The notes below the pieces were generated by a model that searched no databases, was not told the DNA's origin, and saw only the letters and a list, made by a program, of their open reading frames with translations. From Syntrophaceae bacterium (lineage in GTDB: Bacteria; Desulfobacterota; SM23-61): DNA of 6,720 nt. The translations under genes and the position numbers were made by a program. The DNA lies in assembly GCA_003154025.1 (NCBI GenBank), contig PMCE01000223.1:1-6720 (forward strand), given 5' to 3'. This document shows, piece by piece, positions 5,191 through 6,720 of the stretch. Numbering within the stretch: position 1 is the first letter of the stretch; every line of letters begins with the position of its first letter.

Positions 5191-6705
5191 ATGGGACAAC
5201 GAAGAAGCATGCGCACATGGGTAAAACCGGCGTTGTGCCTTATCGGGGCGTTGATGTTTTCCGCGGCGTGGATGGCTGAAGCGAAGGTCGTGCGCGTTGA
5301 GGTCGATGAAGTGCAAGTCGTGGACGGCGTAAGCCAACCAAGCGGCACGGCCGAAAAGTTTGAAAGGATCACGGGGCGGGCCTTTGGAGAGCTCGATTCG
5401 AGGGATGCGTTGAACGCCATCATCACCGACATCGAATTCGCGCCGAAAAACGAGAGTGGCAAGGTCGAATACGTGTCGCGGTTCACGCTCATCAAACCGG
5501 TGGACATGTCCAAGGCGAGCGGCGTGCTGTGGTACGACCTCGTCAACCGCGGCGCGCCGGTCGTGCCAGGCAAGAATGCGATCAAGCCGTACGAGAACGG
5601 GCATGTAACGCTGATCAGTGGCTGGCAGGGTGACCTCGTCCAAACACAGTCCAATCGGACCATTCAGGTACCGACTGCGACGCTGCCGGACGGATCGCCG
5701 ATTACCGGTATCGTGATGGCGCGCATCGCCAATGTGAAGGCTGGCACGAGCACAATGCCGCTGGCCGTGCTGGGCAACGCCATCCCCTACGACGCGGCGT
5801 CGCTCGATACGACGCGCGCCAAGGTCACCATCAAGAGCTGGGAGAAGCGCAGCGGCGAAATCGGCCCCACCCGCGACCTACCCAGCACAGACTGGGCGTT
5901 TGCGGATTGCACCCGGACACCGTTCCCAGGCGTGCCGCATCCTCGCCAGATATGCCTCAAGGATGGCTTCGACCCGAACGTGCTATACGAGGTGGTCTAT
6001 GAAGTCAAAAACCCCAAGGTTCTCGGCGTCGGATTGGCCGCCATCCGTGACGTGACGAGCTTCTTTCGTTACGAAGCGAAGGACGAGGCAGGAACGCCGA
6101 ATCCGGTGGCGGGTAAGATCACCCATGCTGTAGCGCAGGGCGTCTCGCAGTCGGGCAACGCCCTCAAGACTTTCATCCTCTTGGGCTTCAACCAGGACGA
6201 GCGCAAGCGCCGGGTGTTCGATGGCGCGAACCCGCACATTGCCGGGCGCTTGACTGCTGTGAACGTGCGCTTCGGTGTTCCGAGCGGCTCCGGGACGTTG
6301 TACGAGCCCGGTGGTGAGGGCGTGCTGTGGTGGACACGCTACAAAGATGAGGCACGTGGCCGCGACACTGCAAGCCTGCTCGATCGTTGCACGGCAAGCA
6401 GCATCTGCCCGCGCATTTTCGAGACCTTCGGTTCGGCCGAATTCAACGCCCGCCTCATGACCGCGGGGCTCACCGGCACCGACAGCATCGCAGACCTGCC
6501 GTTGCCGATGAATGTGCGGCGCTACTACTTTCCCGGCACGACGCATGGTGGCGATAGCGAGGGGGGCTTCAACCCGGTGGCGGCGCCAGCGACGGGCTGC
6601 ATGCTCGCCAAGAACCCGAACCCCGAAACTGAAACGATGAACGCGCTGCAGCTCGCGCTGGCTGAATGGGTAAGCAAGGGGATCGAGCCGCCGGCTAGTC
6701 TCTAA
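5191..6705 (+). CDS. Secreted alpha/beta hydrolase (Abhydrolase_10-like), probably lacking its C-terminal part
   Basis: This 504-residue protein begins with a signal peptide: an RR- and K-containing n-region, hydrophobic ALCLIGALMFSAAW and a likely cleavage after AEA (A31), so it acts in the periplasm or outside. The hydrolase core shows GVGLAAIRDVTSFFRY, then AQGVSQSGNALKTFILLGFN, then RRVFDGANPHIAGR and VNVRFG, the signature order of the alpha/beta hydrolase domain family that includes uncharacterised esterases. The nucleophile is probably S319 in G-V-S-Q-S, and H452 in YFPGTTHGG is the likely catalytic histidine; I cannot place the acid with confidence. It ends at LALAEWVSKGIEPPASL, where relatives as I recall continue past a PPPSRYP motif for another 100 residues or more, so it may be C-terminally truncated. 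Strongly GC-rich codon use sets it apart from the flavoprotein and TAXI genes. It follows the frameshifted gene by 16 bases. Family is well supported; substrate (an ester) is not known. Confidence 0.85.
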   Translation: MGQRRSMRTWVKPALCLIGALMFSAAWMAEAKVVRVEVDEVQVVDGVSQPSGTAEKFERITGRAFGELDSRDALNAIITDIEFAPKNESGKVEYVSRFTLIKPVDMSKASGVLWYDLVNRGAPVVPGKNAIKPYENGHVTLISGWQGDLVQTQSNRTIQVPTATLPDGSPITGIVMARIANVKAGTSTMPLAVLGNAIPYDAASLDTTRAKVTIKSWEKRSGEIGPTRDLPSTDWAFADCTRTPFPGVPHPRQICLKDGFDPNVLYEVVYEVKNPKVLGVGLAAIRDVTSFFRYEAKDEAGTPNPVAGKITHAVAQGVSQSGNALKTFILLGFNQDERKRRVFDGANPHIAGRLTAVNVRFGVPSGSGTLYEPGGEGVLWWTRYKDEARGRDTASLLDRCTASSICPRIFETFGSAEFNARLMTAGLTGTDSIADLPLPMNVRRYYFPGTTHGGDSEGGFNPVAAPATGCMLAKNPNPETETMNALQLALAEWVSKGIEPPASL

Positions 6706-6720
6706 ACAAGCGTAAATTTT

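Noticed and set aside
4810..5643. Long open frame on the minus strand across the 5' part of the hydrolase gene.
   Set aside because: It is antisense to a gene with clear signal peptide and hydrolase motifs, its translation is rich in R, H and P without any recognisable domain, and high GC favours such spurious frames.
5983..6546. Minus-strand open frame of 187 codons opposite the hydrolase catalytic region.
   Set aside because: It overlaps the conserved nucleophile and histidine motifs of the plus-strand gene and shows no protein-like features.

Overview
The window is a mosaic of bacterial accessory DNA, most likely from an uncultured anaerobe of the Desulfobacterota (Deltaproteobacteria) type. 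This placement rests on a TAXI-family solute-binding protein beside a fumarate-reductase-like flavoprotein, a calcium-binding FG-GAP surface repeat protein and a phage-type large polyvalent protein remnant. It is an inference, because there is no rRNA or housekeeping marker here.

Layout. (1) 1-411, + strand: C-terminal end of an FG-GAP/VCBS repeat protein whose repeat pattern stops abruptly at about 346. (2) 412-780: AT-rich, apparently non-coding, with a 119-bp MITE-like inverted-repeat element at 462-580. (3) 781-1515, - strand: a 5'-truncated C-terminal piece of a phage or integrative-element large polyvalent protein. (4) 1516-1714: short gap leading to the next gene. (5) 1715-3421, + strand: intact FAD-dependent oxidoreductase of the succinate dehydrogenase/fumarate reductase flavoprotein superfamily, with two catalytic histidine positions substituted. 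(6) 3422-3708: leader with a consensus -10 hexamer and several nested inverted repeats. (7) 3757-4743, + strand: exported TAXI-type TRAP transporter solute-binding protein. (8) 4744-4866: small gap with weak hairpins. (9) 4867-5174, + strand: a GC-rich, frameshifted and probably 5'-truncated gene of unknown function. (10) 5191-6705, + strand: secreted alpha/beta hydrolase (Abhydrolase_10-like) that appears to lack its usual C-terminal part.

How it fits together. The only two genes that look intact and functionally linked are the cytoplasmic flavoprotein and the periplasmic TAXI binding protein. An attractive but unproven reading is that one captures an organic acid outside and the other oxidises or reduces it inside. 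No TRAP permease and no iron-sulfur or cytochrome partner for the flavoprotein is present in the window. The high-GC unknown gene and the hydrolase are closely spaced (16 nt) and probably came in together. Base composition changes between modules and the damaged genes lie at module edges, so the region looks like a site of repeated insertion and decay.
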